DNA of 64,000 nucleotides from the NCBI GenBank assembly GCA_031216915.1, contig CM062289.1, positions 23,145,533 through 23,209,532 on the forward strand, written 5' to 3'. The notes beneath the pieces were generated by a model, which saw only the letters and a program-made list of their open reading frames with translations, did not search any database and was not told where the DNA came from. Positions within the stretch are counted from its first letter, which is position 1. Each line of letters opens with the position of its first letter. Source of the DNA: Pictodentalium vernedei. Taxonomy: Eukaryota; Mollusca; Scaphopoda; Dentaliida; Dentaliidae. This document shows, piece by piece, positions 1 through 10,117 of the stretch. Made by a program: the position numbers and the translations under genes.

Positions 1-194
1 TATCGATAGAAATACTGAAATAATTTTTTGTATGTAGCACCCTGATGGGTACCTCCACATCCAGTTTTAATTTCATTCCAATCCTTTCGTTTATCGAAGA
101 ATGATTGTCCTTGAACTAGAAAACTTCGCATATAAATATAGCTGCGGTTATAGCTCCTCATCCACCAATCAGACTGTTGTTGTTGGAACTTTGA
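1..194 (-). CDS. Exon-like segment, copy 1 (unidentified protein)
   Basis: Read on the minus strand from 194 down to the window edge there are 64 open codons directly after a good splice acceptor (TTGTTTTCCAG at 195-205). The peptide contains SDWWMRS, LVQGQSFFDK and, at its end, DWNEIKTGCGGTHQ. The same reading frame is kept in a second copy 382 bp away, where the last 35 or so residues are clearly conserved. That argues for real coding sequence rather than chance. I do not recognise the family. The exon is cut by the window start, so neither its donor nor the rest of the gene is visible. It could also be part of an unknown transposon. Confidence 0.4.
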
Positions 195-381
195 CTGGAA
201 AACAAGACATTTCATTATAAATGTGTATTTTTATATAATAATATAATAATGATATAAATACCCTGGACCCTGGAATCCAGATGGTGTTTTGTTTTTACTT
301 CCTTTTTTCACGCAGATACAAAGTCATTGCCCTTGAACTTGGCTAGATATAACAGGTATTCGGTTTTCCACTCTTTTTCAG

Positions 382-566
382 TTATGGATGGAAATATTGA
401 AATATTTTTCTGTTTGTTGCTTCCTGATGGGTGCCTCCACATCCAGTTTTAATTTCATTCCAGTCCCTTTCTTTATCAAAGAGTGATTGCCCTTGAACAA
501 GAACAAGGCACATATTAGCTGCAGCGACACAGACTACTGTTATGTGAAATTTGACCGGAAACAAGA
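382..566 (-). pseudogene. Exon-like segment, copy 2, probably decayed
   Basis: This is a tandem copy of the exon-like segment at 1-194. It keeps VQGQS, DWNEIKTGCGGTHQ and FQYF but ends in a stop after FQYFHP. The acceptor AG of copy 1 is CCGG here, so splicing at that position would fail. Upstream of VQGQS the two copies no longer agree in protein. An open frame begins with hydrophobic MFPVKFHITVVCVAAANMC, which resembles a signal peptide but is probably a by-product of the changed frame. Not identified further. Confidence 0.35.
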
Positions 567-692
567 CATTTCATTGTAAATATTTCTATTATATAAAAAT
601 GTAATCATGATATAAATACCCTGGACGCTGAAAACCAAAGCTTCTAACTGGTACATCGCTTCACTGTACTCTAAATACAGGTGGTCACTCAC

Positions 693-1340
693 GACAGGTG
701 GTCTCTCAAGACAGGTGGTCACTCAAGGAAGGTTTTACTGTACTGTATACTGTTCGAATTGCAAACCGTTTCAGTTTCGGGGCCCACAGCGATGGCTGCC
801 ATCACTTTACATCTAGTGTTTTTCTGATTTTGCCTTCGCAAAAATGACACCTCTGAATACGTGGGTAGAGAGCGCGGTGCCTCAGTGGTAGCCTGTTGGG
901 CTTTTATGCTAGATCCCCGTCCGGGACGACCCGTGTTGTGTCTTGGTCAAGGCACTTTATCCCGGTTGCGTACAATCGCTGTAACCCTGCTTGAACAGTT
1001 AGAATGTTGAGCTGACAGGTGGTCTCTCAAGACAGGTGGTCACTCAAGGACGGTTTTAATGTACTGTATACTGTTCGAATTGCAAACCGTTTCAGTTTCG
1101 GGGCCCACAGTGATGGCTGCCATCACTTTACATCTAGTGTTTTTCTGATTTTGCCTTCGCAAAAATGACACCTCTGAATACGTGTGTAGAGAGCGCGGTG
1201 CCTCAGTGGTAGCCTGTTGGGCTTTTATGCTAGATCCCCGTCCGGGACGACCCGTGTTGTGTCCTTGGTCAAGGCACTTTATCCCGGTTGCGTACAATCG
1301 CTGTAACCCTGCTTGAACAGTTAGAATGTTGAGCTGACAG
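693..1340. repeat. Recent 321-bp tandem duplication
   Basis: Two nearly identical copies (693-1013 and 1014-1335, one 1-bp indel) contain GGTGGTCTCTCAAGACAGG, a GC-rich spacer and the 5' half of a tRNA-like SINE. All three unit boundaries fall at GACAG (693, 1014, 1336), which suggests a microhomology-mediated event. It took place after the SINE had inserted. Confidence 0.85.
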
Positions 1341-1455
1341 TTGCTCGGTGGTTCTCTCCGGGTACTCGGGCTCCCTACACCCTTAAAACTGTCACGTTCA
1401 CGATTAGCCATTGTGCATAAGTATGTGACTTTAAACCCCAATAAATAAAATAAAT
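1189..1455 (+). mobile_element. tRNA-headed SINE (short body)
   Basis: The tRNA-like head is GAGCGCGGTGCCTCAGTGG (box A region). It is followed by a box B-like stretch, the block TTGTGTCCTTGGTCAAGGCA, and the common tail GATTAGCCATTGTGCATAAG ending in (AAATA)n. A 12-bp target duplication AATACGTGTGTA flanks it at 1177-1188 and 1456-1467. A 5' fragment of the same insertion is duplicated at about 868-1013. Confidence 0.85.
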
Positions 1456-1628
1456 AATACGTGTGTAAAATTTAGTAAAATTTGTTACTGGTCATTGATA
1501 GTTCTGCAGCTCATATCGTTCATTCCACTAGTTTTCACCATCACTTTTCGAAAATAAAATAATAAAATTATAACAAAAAATCATTTACGAAACTGCATGT
1601 GCAAGTCAAGGAAAACTTTAAAAGATTG

Positions 1629-1902
1629 AAAACGGGTGGAGGAAGTCGGCGTACCCGGGAAGAATCACCTAGTAACGGCGAGTAACTATCAGCTCCCCAG
1701 CACACACAAGCAGGGTTAGCATTTGGTTGAAGACAAGGGTACCATCGGCGTGCAGTACGCCTTAGTACTCAACGCCACCGTGTTCCCACGTAGACAATGG
1801 GTTAAGTGTCTTGCTCAAGGACACAACGCAGTTGCCGCAGGTGGGATTCAAACCGAAGACCTCTCGGCTTGCAGCCCGCACCTCTACCTAATTAGCCATC
1901 CC
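1629..1902 (-). mobile_element. tRNA-headed SINE, diverged, tail lost
   Basis: On the minus strand the order is: box A-like GATGGCTAATTAGG, box B remnant near 1845-1855, and TTGTGTCCTTGAGCAAGACA. The body with AACCCTGCTTGTGTG and the CCGGGTACGCCGACTTCCTC block follow. The AT-rich tail is missing and no target duplication was seen. Confidence 0.75.
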
Positions 1903-2622
1903 CCACCCCCATCCCGAATAGGAGTATTAATGCATTTTTATAATCACAGGATCGAATTGTTTAAGTAACATTCATTCTGTCAAAATATTTAGTGGTACAC
2001 TTCCTGGACAACCTGATTAATACATTGGTCTACTTTGGTATCTGATAGGCCATGTTTGTTTAACATGTATACACACAGAGACAATTCAGTGTTCAATTCC
2101 AGAAGATGGAATGTGTGAAAATGAAATCGTTTTTCAATAAGTGATCAACTGTTATCATTTGATTGTCCTCTCCCCATGATTCAAACTGTAAATCCTCAAT
2201 TCTGTCAAGATATGAGTATTTTGACCACAAACCTGCAGGAAACATGCCGTATATTGCAGGGTGTTATTCAATACAACATGCTCATCAACTTCCTGGGAAG
2301 AATGATATATCACTAGAAAGCATCCCAACGACATTAAACCGGAATGAATACCGATTAGCACTGTGAATATTCCTCAAAAGGAGAGGGGGGACTGGTGTCC
2401 GAAATTGGTCTGAAAAAACTGTAGAAAAAGAGAAAATATAAGAAAGGGGTGGGTGGGTGGTGTGGTCTAACATGTTGAAAGTTAAAAATCATCACATGTT
2501 CCTGGAGATTTTTTCCGCTCCTGCCCTGCCTAGGGATAATTTGAACAACAAAAGGACACTAGATGCCCCCCACCCCCCCAATCGCGTCCGACATTAGGAT
2601 AACCCTAAAAATGGTAAAATGG
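1903..2622. other. No gene seen
   Basis: AT-rich sequence with a few overlapping short open frames on both strands near 2155-2473 that shadow each other. There is a C-rich run near 2565-2580. I see no domain, splice pair or repeat relationship here. Confidence 0.4.
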
Positions 2623-2720
2623 CTTCCCCTCGCAAATTTAGTTGGCGATAAAATGTGTTCTTTTTGTTGATAGTTGTCAAAATGAATTGATGAGTGTCCT
2701 TCTAATAATGTTTTTTTCAT
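2623..2720 (+). repeat. Dispersed repeat (second copy at 48538-48637)
   Basis: About 98 bp beginning TTCCCCTCGCAAATTTAGTT and containing TTGGCGATAAAATGTGT and TGATGAGTGTCCTTCTAATA. It recurs in the same orientation at 48538-48637 with few changes. Family unknown. Confidence 0.75.
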
Positions 2721-3115
2721 ATCTACAAAACACAAATTATCTCAATTATGTATTAAAAATGTATTGTCTCGTCTAGATCTACTTGATTCATATCTACTTC
2801 GTACAGTGTTCCTATTTTTTATTTATATACAACAATAATTTATTAATAATTAAATAAAACTTTCAGGAGAATTTGTGCCTTGAACGACACCATGGCATTT
2901 CCTCTGACATTACTTTTTAAAAACGGTGACTAAATAATAATAATTAATTCTTGGTAGATGTTCTTAATATTTATTCATTTCTGTTATTGATGAACCTCAA
3001 GGGAACCCTTTTGGTACGTAATGATATTTTATTAATAATTTATTACAACTTTCATGATAATTTAGAAATGTTGGCTGAATATTAATAATTTGCTCTTGGT
3101 AGATATTCAAAATAT

Positions 3116-3250
3116 TATTAGTTACACAGTTTGTTAGTGGCCTAATATGGTATATATGGTGTCAGTTAATTTCATATTGGACGAGAGCTAATGGAATTAA
3201 CTGACACCATATATACCATATTAGGCCACCAACAAACTGTGTAACTAATA
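3116..3250. mobile_element. Foldback element (58-bp arms)
   Basis: The arm at 3116-3174 (ATTAGTTACACAGTTTGTTA...) is matched almost perfectly by its reverse complement at 3191-3250, with a 16-nt loop. The ends ATTAGTTAC/GTAACTAAT could include a TA target duplication. No coding capacity; best called a palindromic MITE. Confidence 0.75.
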
Positions 3251-3337
3251 TATCTTACCGACTGCTGCATCGATGCACAGAACTAATAACAACAGCGATC
3301 AAAATTAAATGAGAGAATTTTCACAATGTGTTCACGT

Positions 3338-3392
3338 GTCTTTGCCTTGTTACAGGCACTCTCCCATAAATTGTAACAAGGCAAATTCATAC
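3338..3392. repeat. GCCTTGTTACA palindrome family, copy 1
   Basis: GCCTTGTTACA and TTGTAACAAGGC flank GGCACTCTCCCATAAA. The same unit recurs at 27042-27083 and, as a full two-armed palindrome, at 57552-57615. The 57.5-kb copy keeps both long arms while this one has lost most of its left arm. Confidence 0.65.
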
Positions 3393-3628
3393 ATACCACA
3401 CAGTTTCATTTCGAAGGTAACATGACACACATCCACAGAACATGAAGCCTTTTAAGTTGCCTAACCTGCACTTCAGACCGAATATGGGCTTCCAACACTC
3501 AATCTTTCAACTTGAAGCCTATATCGGCTGCCGCCATTTTGAATAATCAATGAACAAAGGGGAGATTACCCATAGCTGTCAGCGTATATTGATGTTGACA
3601 GGCAGTATATGGTTTTATATGCAGTCTG

Positions 3629-3692
3629 AATGTGACGTCTTTGAACCAATGAAATTCCTGCATGTGACGTCTTTGAACCAATGAAATTCCCA
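3629..3692 (+). repeat. Direct repeat, about 31 bp x2
   Basis: GTGACGTCTTTGAACCAATG followed by AAATTCC occurs twice in succession. Each unit carries TGACGT (half a CRE) and CCAAT. Function unknown. Confidence 0.7.
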
Positions 3693-4047
3693 GATACTTG
3701 TAGGAGGCAAGATATTGATTCGCATCTGATTGATGAGCGTCACGATAACCATCTTGATATGTAATGATGTTTTATTTATAATTTATTGAAACTTTGAGGA
3801 CAATTTATGCCCGAAATGACTCCATGCAGGCAGGACTTCTATCATTTCTAGCAACTTCGTCTTGCCGTTCTCATTCCTGCCACAGTACATGGGCACAATA
3901 ACAACCACACACAGATATCTTGATATCTTAAACGTTGCTGCTTCTCATTTCAGACGGATTATTACAAATAAGAATGGAATTAGCAAACAAAAGTAGGCCT
4001 ATTCCTGGTGACGATACTTGCTCTCCGAAAATGCCAGAATATGTTAA

Positions 4048-4300
4048 CCCTTTACCCAACGTAACCGCCAAAACTGGTCAGCTGATTTACAAAAATCGCC
4101 AATTAATTTTCATTATTTTAGTTTTTGTTTTTTGTCTCAAAAACATAGGTTATGATCCCTCTATGGAACGAGGGGTCATAACCTATGCGCGTTCCAATGG
4201 AGGTCATAACCTAATTTTTTTTTAGACCAAAAATGAAAAAAAAAAGTTTTTCAAGAATTTTGTTTGCAGGTGTCGTCTGCTTTTTATGTTAGGTAAAGAG
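4048..4300. mobile_element. piggyBac-like MITE, family 1, copy 1
   Basis: The element is bounded by TTAA at 4044-4047 and 4301-4304. Ends are CCCTTTACCCAACGTAACCG and its inverted partner TGTTAGGTAAAGAG. TTAA target sites followed by CCC-type ends are the hallmark of piggyBac. The centre is an inverted repeat of CATAGGTTATGAYCCCTC, degraded in this copy. Non-autonomous, no transposase. Confidence 0.8.
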
Positions 4301-4446
4301 TTAACCATGTCAAAACAATGCTTCTCAAAGACTTTAATCAGACTTTTAGGCAAATTAATTCAGACTTGTTTTTGATGAACCACCCGCCCCTCCCCCCCCC
4401 CCCCCACCCCAGCAGAAACAACAGGGATATAATCAAGTTTTTGCAG

Positions 4447-4860
4447 CAGAGGACATGCTCGAGAAAGTGTCTAAGAGAATGGATGCTCACTCCTCTTCCA
4501 TATTTTCACGTGCACACCTAATTACGTATGGACGAGAAAAATTCCGTAATGAATGTCAGTTACTGATAGAACAGGCGAAGCACCTGCAGACCTGGTAAGT
4601 TTAATATTCAGTTACTTTCACACTGAAAGTTCACAACGTGATGTTGGGGAAGAAAGTCAATTCGACACTGAAAGTTCTAAAGCTGATGTTGGGTCTGAAT
4701 GTCCAGTCCCAGATGTATGACGAAAGCGTCCTAGTGATGATACCCTGGACGATTTCCTTGATAATTCACAGGATATTACTACATCAACCCCAAAATCCAA
4801 GAAGTGCCAGATCTGCATGTATGCGAATGTATTGATTTCTTTTGGTATAGTCATTGTACC
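4447..4860 (+). pseudogene. Exon-like coding remnant, unidentified
   Basis: After an acceptor-like TTTTTGCAG, an open stretch encodes AEDMLEKVSKRMDAHSSSIF and then YGREKFRNECQLL, ending at a TGG-TAA. Downstream, with one stop and frame shifts, acidic and serine-rich coding-like sequence follows: SSQRDVGEESQFDTESSK, then RPSDDTLDDFLDNSQD, and finally SKKCQICM, a CxxC-type motif. The family is not recognised. A similar CKIC motif occurs at 10921, so these may be parts of one gene or of one unknown transposon. A MITE begins at 4893, just beyond. Confidence 0.35.
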
Positions 4861-4892
4861 CTATATATCATACACTATCAGATATAATTATT

Positions 4893-5413
4893 ATTTATAC
4901 CATGATTACCTATTGTATTGTACTATATACGAAATGACATAAATTTTTGCTTCACACACCAACCGTGATGAACACGCCAACAATGGGATTTCATTACTTA
5001 AATTGTACACCTACAGTAGAACTACATTCAAGTTGACCTTTTGTGACGTCGACCTGAATGCAAAGTTGTCAAAATTTATTACTTGTCGCCTTGCGAAGAA
5101 TGAATGAAACCGACAATTATTTATTATGTTTTTAATTGAGTTTACCTCATAAGATGCCAAAAATTAACAAACATACGTTGTCTCATGTTAATAAAGCATC
5201 CATAACTCGAAATAATATGTTATTATGTTATTAAAATGAAAAAGGCTCAGTTTCTATTTCCATTTTGTTTCGGCGAGAAAATTGACAGCGGAAGTACCGC
5301 CCACCGATGCTCATGTAAACAAAACCAGATTCGCACGTATGTACGTCTGCTGTTCAGTAAAACCGAGAAAAAATAATAGTGACTCTTGATAACCGGACGG
5401 TCATGGTATAAAT
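4893..5413. mobile_element. MITE, ATTTATACCATGATTACC family, copy 1
   Basis: About 520 bp bounded by inverted ends ATTTATACCATGATTACC and TCATGGTATAAAT. The interior matches the element at 12549-13049 along its length, for example TGTTAATAAAGCATCCATAA and CAGATTCGCACGT. No coding capacity. Confidence 0.75.
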
Positions 5414-5429
5414 AAAATATATCCAAAGT

Positions 5430-5870
5430 AGCTTGCGGTCTGATGATTTTCAGGGTCATAGGTCAAATACACCTCAATATTTCAACCTATCCCCACCAAA
5501 CTCAGTATATGGGTTGCTCGTGAAGAGGGCATGCAGCCTGTTGGTTTTCAGGGTCATAGGTCAAAGGTCAAGGTCAAATTTTTAATTCCGTCCGTAACAT
5601 TTGTAGACACAATGCAGCCCAAGTCTTTCAGCCTATCTGCACCAAACTCAGTATATGGGCTGCTCATGAAAAGGGCTTGAAGCCTATTGATTTTCAGGTC
5701 AGATGTCAAAAGGTCTGTAACAATTGTAGACACAATGCACTTCAAGTCTTTCAACCTATCCCCACCAAACTTGGTAAATTGGTTGATCATGAAGCCTATT
5801 CATTTTCACGGTCAAAGGTCAAGGACACTACTTGAAATATGTAGGGTTCCTGAGGATGTTTCATTTTGAG
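5430..5870 (+). repeat. AGGTCA-rich degenerate tandem repeat
   Basis: About three degenerate units contain TTCAGGGTCATAGGTCAAAG, CACAATGCA, AGTCTTTCA(G/A)CCTATC and CACCAAACT(C/T)(A/G)GTA. Several AGGTCA hexamers occur, including a one-base-spaced pair (AGGTCAAAGGTCA) near 5568. Open frames on the minus strand follow from the repeat and are not genes. Confidence 0.65.
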
Positions 5871-6591
5871 GTGACCTTGTATCTTATTAGTTCTATGAGC
5901 ATACTGTGAGGCTTTACGGTGTAATCTATTAGAAAAAAACATTCAAGATTAGATTGGCGACTACTCTTGTTCAATAGGGGTAACGTGGACAAGCCTGAAA
6001 ATAAGCAGACTGTCATCTTCAGAATGAGGACCCCAGGGGGTGAATTTGATACTAAATTTACCCTCTGTGAACCTCAATCAGAATCAAGGTCTCAAACCTA
6101 AACAGGAAGAGGTACCCAGAGGATAAATTGGCTCACTGTATGGGATACTATCAGAAAATTCACCCTTTGGGAACCTCATTCTGCAAATGATTGCTTATTT
6201 TCAGGTTTGGATGTGGAGGCCACAGTGGTTCTTTTCAAGTCGGACATTCCAAGCCAATCCCTTCTTGAGACCGCTATAACAATTAACATTAAATTGTTTG
6301 CTTCAGGTGAAAGAGATACAACTAGCTAGAGAACAGATTTAAACGCATCCGTTATTGTGACAGAATTATCTCTCAGATATCACAATGCCAAAAGTGAAAA
6401 AGAACAGTGATTCTCTTATCTCGGGTATGTTAAGTCTGAAAAGTCTGTCACTATTTTTGAATGTATATGCTCCTTGCCCACAACTGATTTAAGAATGAAT
6501 GATAAGGATATTTCAGAATATGAATGGATTATATCTGGCAGCATGGATATATACCCAAAATAAATAGTTTTCATTTCTTTTCTTTTTCAGC
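5871..6591 (+). other. No clear gene; possible short first exon at 6384
   Basis: The stretch is mostly featureless. A possible first exon begins ATGCCAAAAGTGAAAAAGAA at 6384 (MPKVKKNSDSLISG) and meets a donor-like GGTATGTT at about 6424. Its phase does not join cleanly to the exon-like piece at 6592, so this is only a suggestion. Confidence 0.2.
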
Positions 6592-6702
6592 CATCCACAT
6601 CCGGTGAGCATTGTTCCATTCATCAAAATATTTCGAGTATCTCAGAATCTGGATCTTCCCAAGTATCAGACAGTTATATCCCAGATAGCGTACCATTGGT
6701 AA
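6592..6702 (+). pseudogene. Serine-rich exon-like piece
   Basis: After a long pyrimidine tract and CTTTTTCAG the frame reads PSTSGEHCSIHQNISSISES and GSSQVSDSYIPDSVPL, then a GGTAACTT donor-like site. A related serine/proline-rich piece lies at 9067-9256, on the other side of the LINE. It looks like a coding segment interrupted by the LINE. Family unknown. Confidence 0.3.
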
Positions 6703-8975
6703 CTTATTAAATGTGATATCGAAAAATCAGATTTGTGTAATTTTCAGTGTGCTAACCTGGATGATCTGGCAAAATCATACAACAACACATTGTCTTGTCT
6801 ACTGGATGAGCATGCCCCTCTGAAAACAAAAACACCAATTCTTCGTCCAAGTATACCCTGGTTTACCAACGAACTGATAACTCTGAAAGCTAATCGTCGA
6901 AAGCAAGAGCGGGAAAGATCTAAATCTTGCAACGAGGAAGCAGCATATAAGACTATTCGTAATCAGTTCTCCAACAAACTAAAAGATGCCAGAAAATCTT
7001 ACTACACAACATGTGTTGAAGCTTGTAATGGTGACAGCAAAAAACTGTTTATAGTTGTTAAAAATCTGTGTACAGAAAAACAAAGTGTGTCATTTCCACC
7101 ACACGATGATCCATCAAAGCTAGCTCATCAGTTTGGCGAATTCTTCATCAAAAAAATAAAATTAATTCAGGAAAAAATTAAAAACATAAATGTAGACAAA
7201 ATTGACATCAAACAGAGACCATCAGAAAAAGAGCTTTCAACTTTTCGACCTTTAGAAATCCACGAGGTAACCAAATTAATAAAAGAATCCTCAAATGCCT
7301 CATGTCAACTCGACCCAATGCCAACACCTATTGTCAAATCATGTGTAGACGCTTTGGCTCCTGTAATCACAAAAATGATCAACATGTCTCTGCTAGAAGG
7401 ATATGTGCCTGATGCGTGGAAAATAGCAATTGTTAATCCTCTTCTGAAGAAACAAGGTGCGGAACTTGTGTTTAAAAACTTCCGACCAGTCAGTAACTTG
7501 CCGTTCGTCTCTAAGCTGTGAGCAAAAGCCGCATTTGACCAACTAATGTTACATAGTGATATGCATGCTCCATTACCGACCAACACGTCTGGATTCAGAA
7601 AATTTCACTCGACTGAAGCGGCATTACTCAAGGTTCAGAATGACATCCTCCTTAATATGGAGTCTGGAAGGGTAACACTGCTTGTTCTTACATACCTTAG
7701 TACTGCTTTTGACACCGTTTGTCATAAGACTCTGCTAGAGACAATGAATTCTGATTTTGGGCTTAATGGTCCTGCTGCTAGCAGGCTATCATCATACCTC
7801 AAGAATAGGCAGCAGCGTGTATCAATAAACAGTAATCTGTCAAAAGACTTTCATCTTGAATGTGGAGTCCCACAGGGCAGTTGCCTTGGTCCTGTTCTGT
7901 TTCTATTCTATATTTCAAAAATGTTCACCATCATTGAATCTCACCTGCCTGACGTCCATGGTTATGCTAATGACACACGGGTCTATTTCTCTTTTCGACC
8001 ATCAATCAAGGATCAAACTAAAGCTCTAGAAACTATTGAATCATGTATTTCGGACATTCGCACATGGATGGTTTCAAACAAATTAATGATAAATGATGAT
8101 AAGACAGAATTCCTAATAATTGGTTCACGACAACAACTCACTAAAGTTGACATCAATTCAGTGAAGGTACGAGATTCCGGCATCAGTGCAAGTAACTGTG
8201 TATGTAATCTTGGTGCCTTTTTCGTCTCTACCATGTCTATGGACAGACATGTTACAAATATGTGCAATAAGGCTTTCAGAGGTCTATACAAAGTTAAACA
8301 GATAAGACAGTTCCTCACCAAAGACTCAACAAAAATCCTAGTTCATGCCTTTGTAATTTCACATTTGGATTATTGTAATGCCCTACTGTTCAACCTTCCA
8401 CAATATCAGTACTCTCGCCTGCAGATGGTACTAAATGCATCAGCCCGAGTGGTATGTAGGGTATCACGATCTCAACACATCACTCCTGTTCTGAAGGATA
8501 TGAACTGGCTGCCATTCAAGTACAGAATAATTTTCAAAATTTTATTATTAGTTTTTAAGACACAAAACAACATGTCACCAGCGTACTGAGAAGAACTCCT
8601 TAATACCAAGAATGTGTGTCAATACAACCTGAGGTCCGATGGTAAAATGCTGCTACATGTTCCAAAACATAGATGTAAGACATTTGGAGATAGGTCATTC
8701 TCATTTGGTGGCCCTCACTTGTGGAATAATTTACCAGAACACCAAAAAATACTGTCAAATGTCAACCTTTTCAAGAAATATCTCAAAACATACCTGTTTC
8801 AAAAAGCCTATAAGTGATGTTCTGGACTGTAAGATACTGTATATATTCCGTTTGTATATTTTCACGAGCTCAGTAACATGTACGGTGCCTTAGAATATGG
8901 TTCTATATCTTCTGAACTATAATTTTGGCGATATATAAATGTGTATATTATTATTATTATTATTATTATTATTAG
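6703..8975 (+). pseudogene. 5'-truncated L2/CR1-type LINE, reverse transcriptase region
   Basis: One reading frame runs from 6703 to 8817, broken only by two in-frame TGA codons (7519 and 8587). It covers the linker after the lost endonuclease (LLDEHAPLKTKT), the RT palm (KNFRPVSNLPFVSKL, SGFRKFHSTEAALLKVQNDI, GVPQGSCLGPVLFLFYI) and the usual C-terminus (GDRSFSFGGPHLWNNLP). Two catalytic positions are lost: the motif A aspartate in L-D-L-S-x-A-F-D is tyrosine (LTYLSTAFD), and YADD is YAND. The 3' UTR ends GGCGATATATAAATG and (TTA)n, as in L2/CR1 elements. It is a dead retrocopy that lost its 5' end on insertion. Confidence 0.93.
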
Positions 8976-9066
8976 TTTATGTAAATGTATCTGTTCAAGA
9001 TCGTGTCTCCTGTCGATTGTGTTATAATTTAGTGCTTAAAGTTCATTTCTCTAAATTTCTTTTTTG

Positions 9067-9256
9067 AGCCATCCACATCCAATAGTCACATTCATCCATA
9101 TCCTTCAGAAACTGGACCTTCGCAGTCATCCATGTTCAGAGGAGCATTAGTTCCATGTGCTTTAGAACGTGTATCTTCTCAGTCATCCGCATCCAGTTGC
9201 TGCATTACCCAGCCATCCACATCCACCAAAATGCTTCAGAGCCTTGACCTTCTCAA
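9067..9256 (+). pseudogene. Serine-rich exon-like piece, related to 6592-6702
   Basis: An open frame reads PSTSNSHIHPYPSETGPSQS and, later, SSQSSASSCCITQPSTSTK. The triplet-rich PSTS/QSS motifs and the DNA motif CCATCCACATCC are shared with the piece at 6592. It could be a low-complexity exon or a short internally repeated satellite. No domain is recognisable. Confidence 0.3.
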
Positions 9257-9286
9257 GTATAATATAACAATATAATATCAGTAGTT

Positions 9287-9937
9287 AGGGAAGGCACGAT
9301 GGCGAACTGACTTAACACTGAAATTCCCATAGACATTTGTTCGCCAGAGAAAATTCACGATTTATTTATTTATTTATTGGTGTTTAAGGTCATATATTTC
9401 TGTACAATGGCTAATCATGATCATGACAGTTTTACGGGTGGAGGAAGCCGGAGTACTCGGAGAGAACCACCGAACAATGGCGAACAATTGTCAGCTCCGC
9501 AACATACTAACTCCACACAAGCAGGGTTAGCATTGGTTGAAGACAGGTGCACTATCGACGTGCAGTACGCTTTTAGTACACAGCGTCACCGTGCCCCCAC
9601 ATGGGCAATGGGAGTGAAGTGTCTTGCCCAAGGACACAACGCGGTTGCCGCAGGTGGGATTCGAACCGAGGACCTCTCGGCTTGCAGCCTGCACCTCTAC
9701 CTACTGAAAATTCACGATCGTGTGTACTATGGGGACCTGATTGAATACTGAACATTCCCGTAGGGTTTTGAATTTTTTTTTAAATCCGCGGTAGTGTGTA
9801 CTCTGGCGAACTGTTTTAACACTGAAAATTCCCATAGACATTTTTTTCGCCAGAGTGCCATCGGCCGATGGCACTCTGGCGAAAAAAATGTCTATGGGAA
9901 TTTCAGTGTTAAATCAGTTCGCCATAGTGCCTTCCCT
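9287..9937. mobile_element. MITE with AGGGAAGGCAC ends, carrying a nested SINE
   Basis: Outer inverted ends are AGGGAAGGCACGATGGCGAA (9287) and TTCGCCATAGTGCCTTCCCT (ending 9937). A second internal palindrome centres on CATCGGCCGATG at 9865, with arms of about 65 bp. A SINE sits inside at 9361-9705. A TA target duplication is possible but not certain. No coding capacity. Confidence 0.75.
9361..9705 (-). mobile_element. tRNA-headed SINE nested in a MITE
   Basis: Minus-strand SINE with a head-side GGTTCGAATCC (box B), TTGTGTCCTTGGGCAAGACA, the CCGAGTACTCCGGCTTCCTC block, and the tail ending in (TAAA)n. A perfect 12-bp target duplication GAAAATTCACGA lies at 9349-9360 and 9706-9717, so it inserted after the host MITE was in place. 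Confidence 0.9.
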
Positions 9938-10117
9938 TACAATTAATATCCTCCAGTCTCCTTTTGATGTTCTCATTAGTTTTCCTCCTGACATCTAGAC
10001 AACCATTATGAATATATGTATACGTCTTTTGCACAGATTAGCAGTTCTTAATATTGTTGAAGTTTTTAATGGCTGGAAGGTACAGACAGTGAAGTTGCAA
10101 GTGTGGATATAAATATT

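Larger units (their letters stand above)
1..645. repeat. Tandem duplication, about 382-bp unit
   Basis: Two diverged copies of one segment lie head to tail: roughly 1-270 and 383-645. Anchors are CCTCCACATCCAGTTTTAAT at 52 and 434, and ATGATATAAATACCCTGGAC near 249 and 608. The unit includes the minus-strand exon-like segment and its intronic flank, so this looks like exon duplication. Confidence 0.75.
2822..3820 (+). repeat. AT-rich repeat present three times
   Basis: Three related stretches (about 2830-2900, 3020-3075 and 3760-3830) share TAATTTATTAATAATT-like sequence, then AACTTTCAGGAGAATTT-like sequence and a CCATGG/CCATGC end. Other repeats are interspersed between them. The family is unknown. 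Confidence 0.5.

Noticed and set aside
3935..4225. 96-codon plus-strand frame
   Set aside because: Its second half is the piggyBac-like MITE; the same peptide (KNIGYDPS) appears on the minus strand near 26307 from another copy.
9721..9800. Separate second SINE between 9718 and 9800
   Set aside because: The sequence resembles the interior of the host MITE (GAACATTCCCGTAGG) rather than SINE; no boxes or tail.
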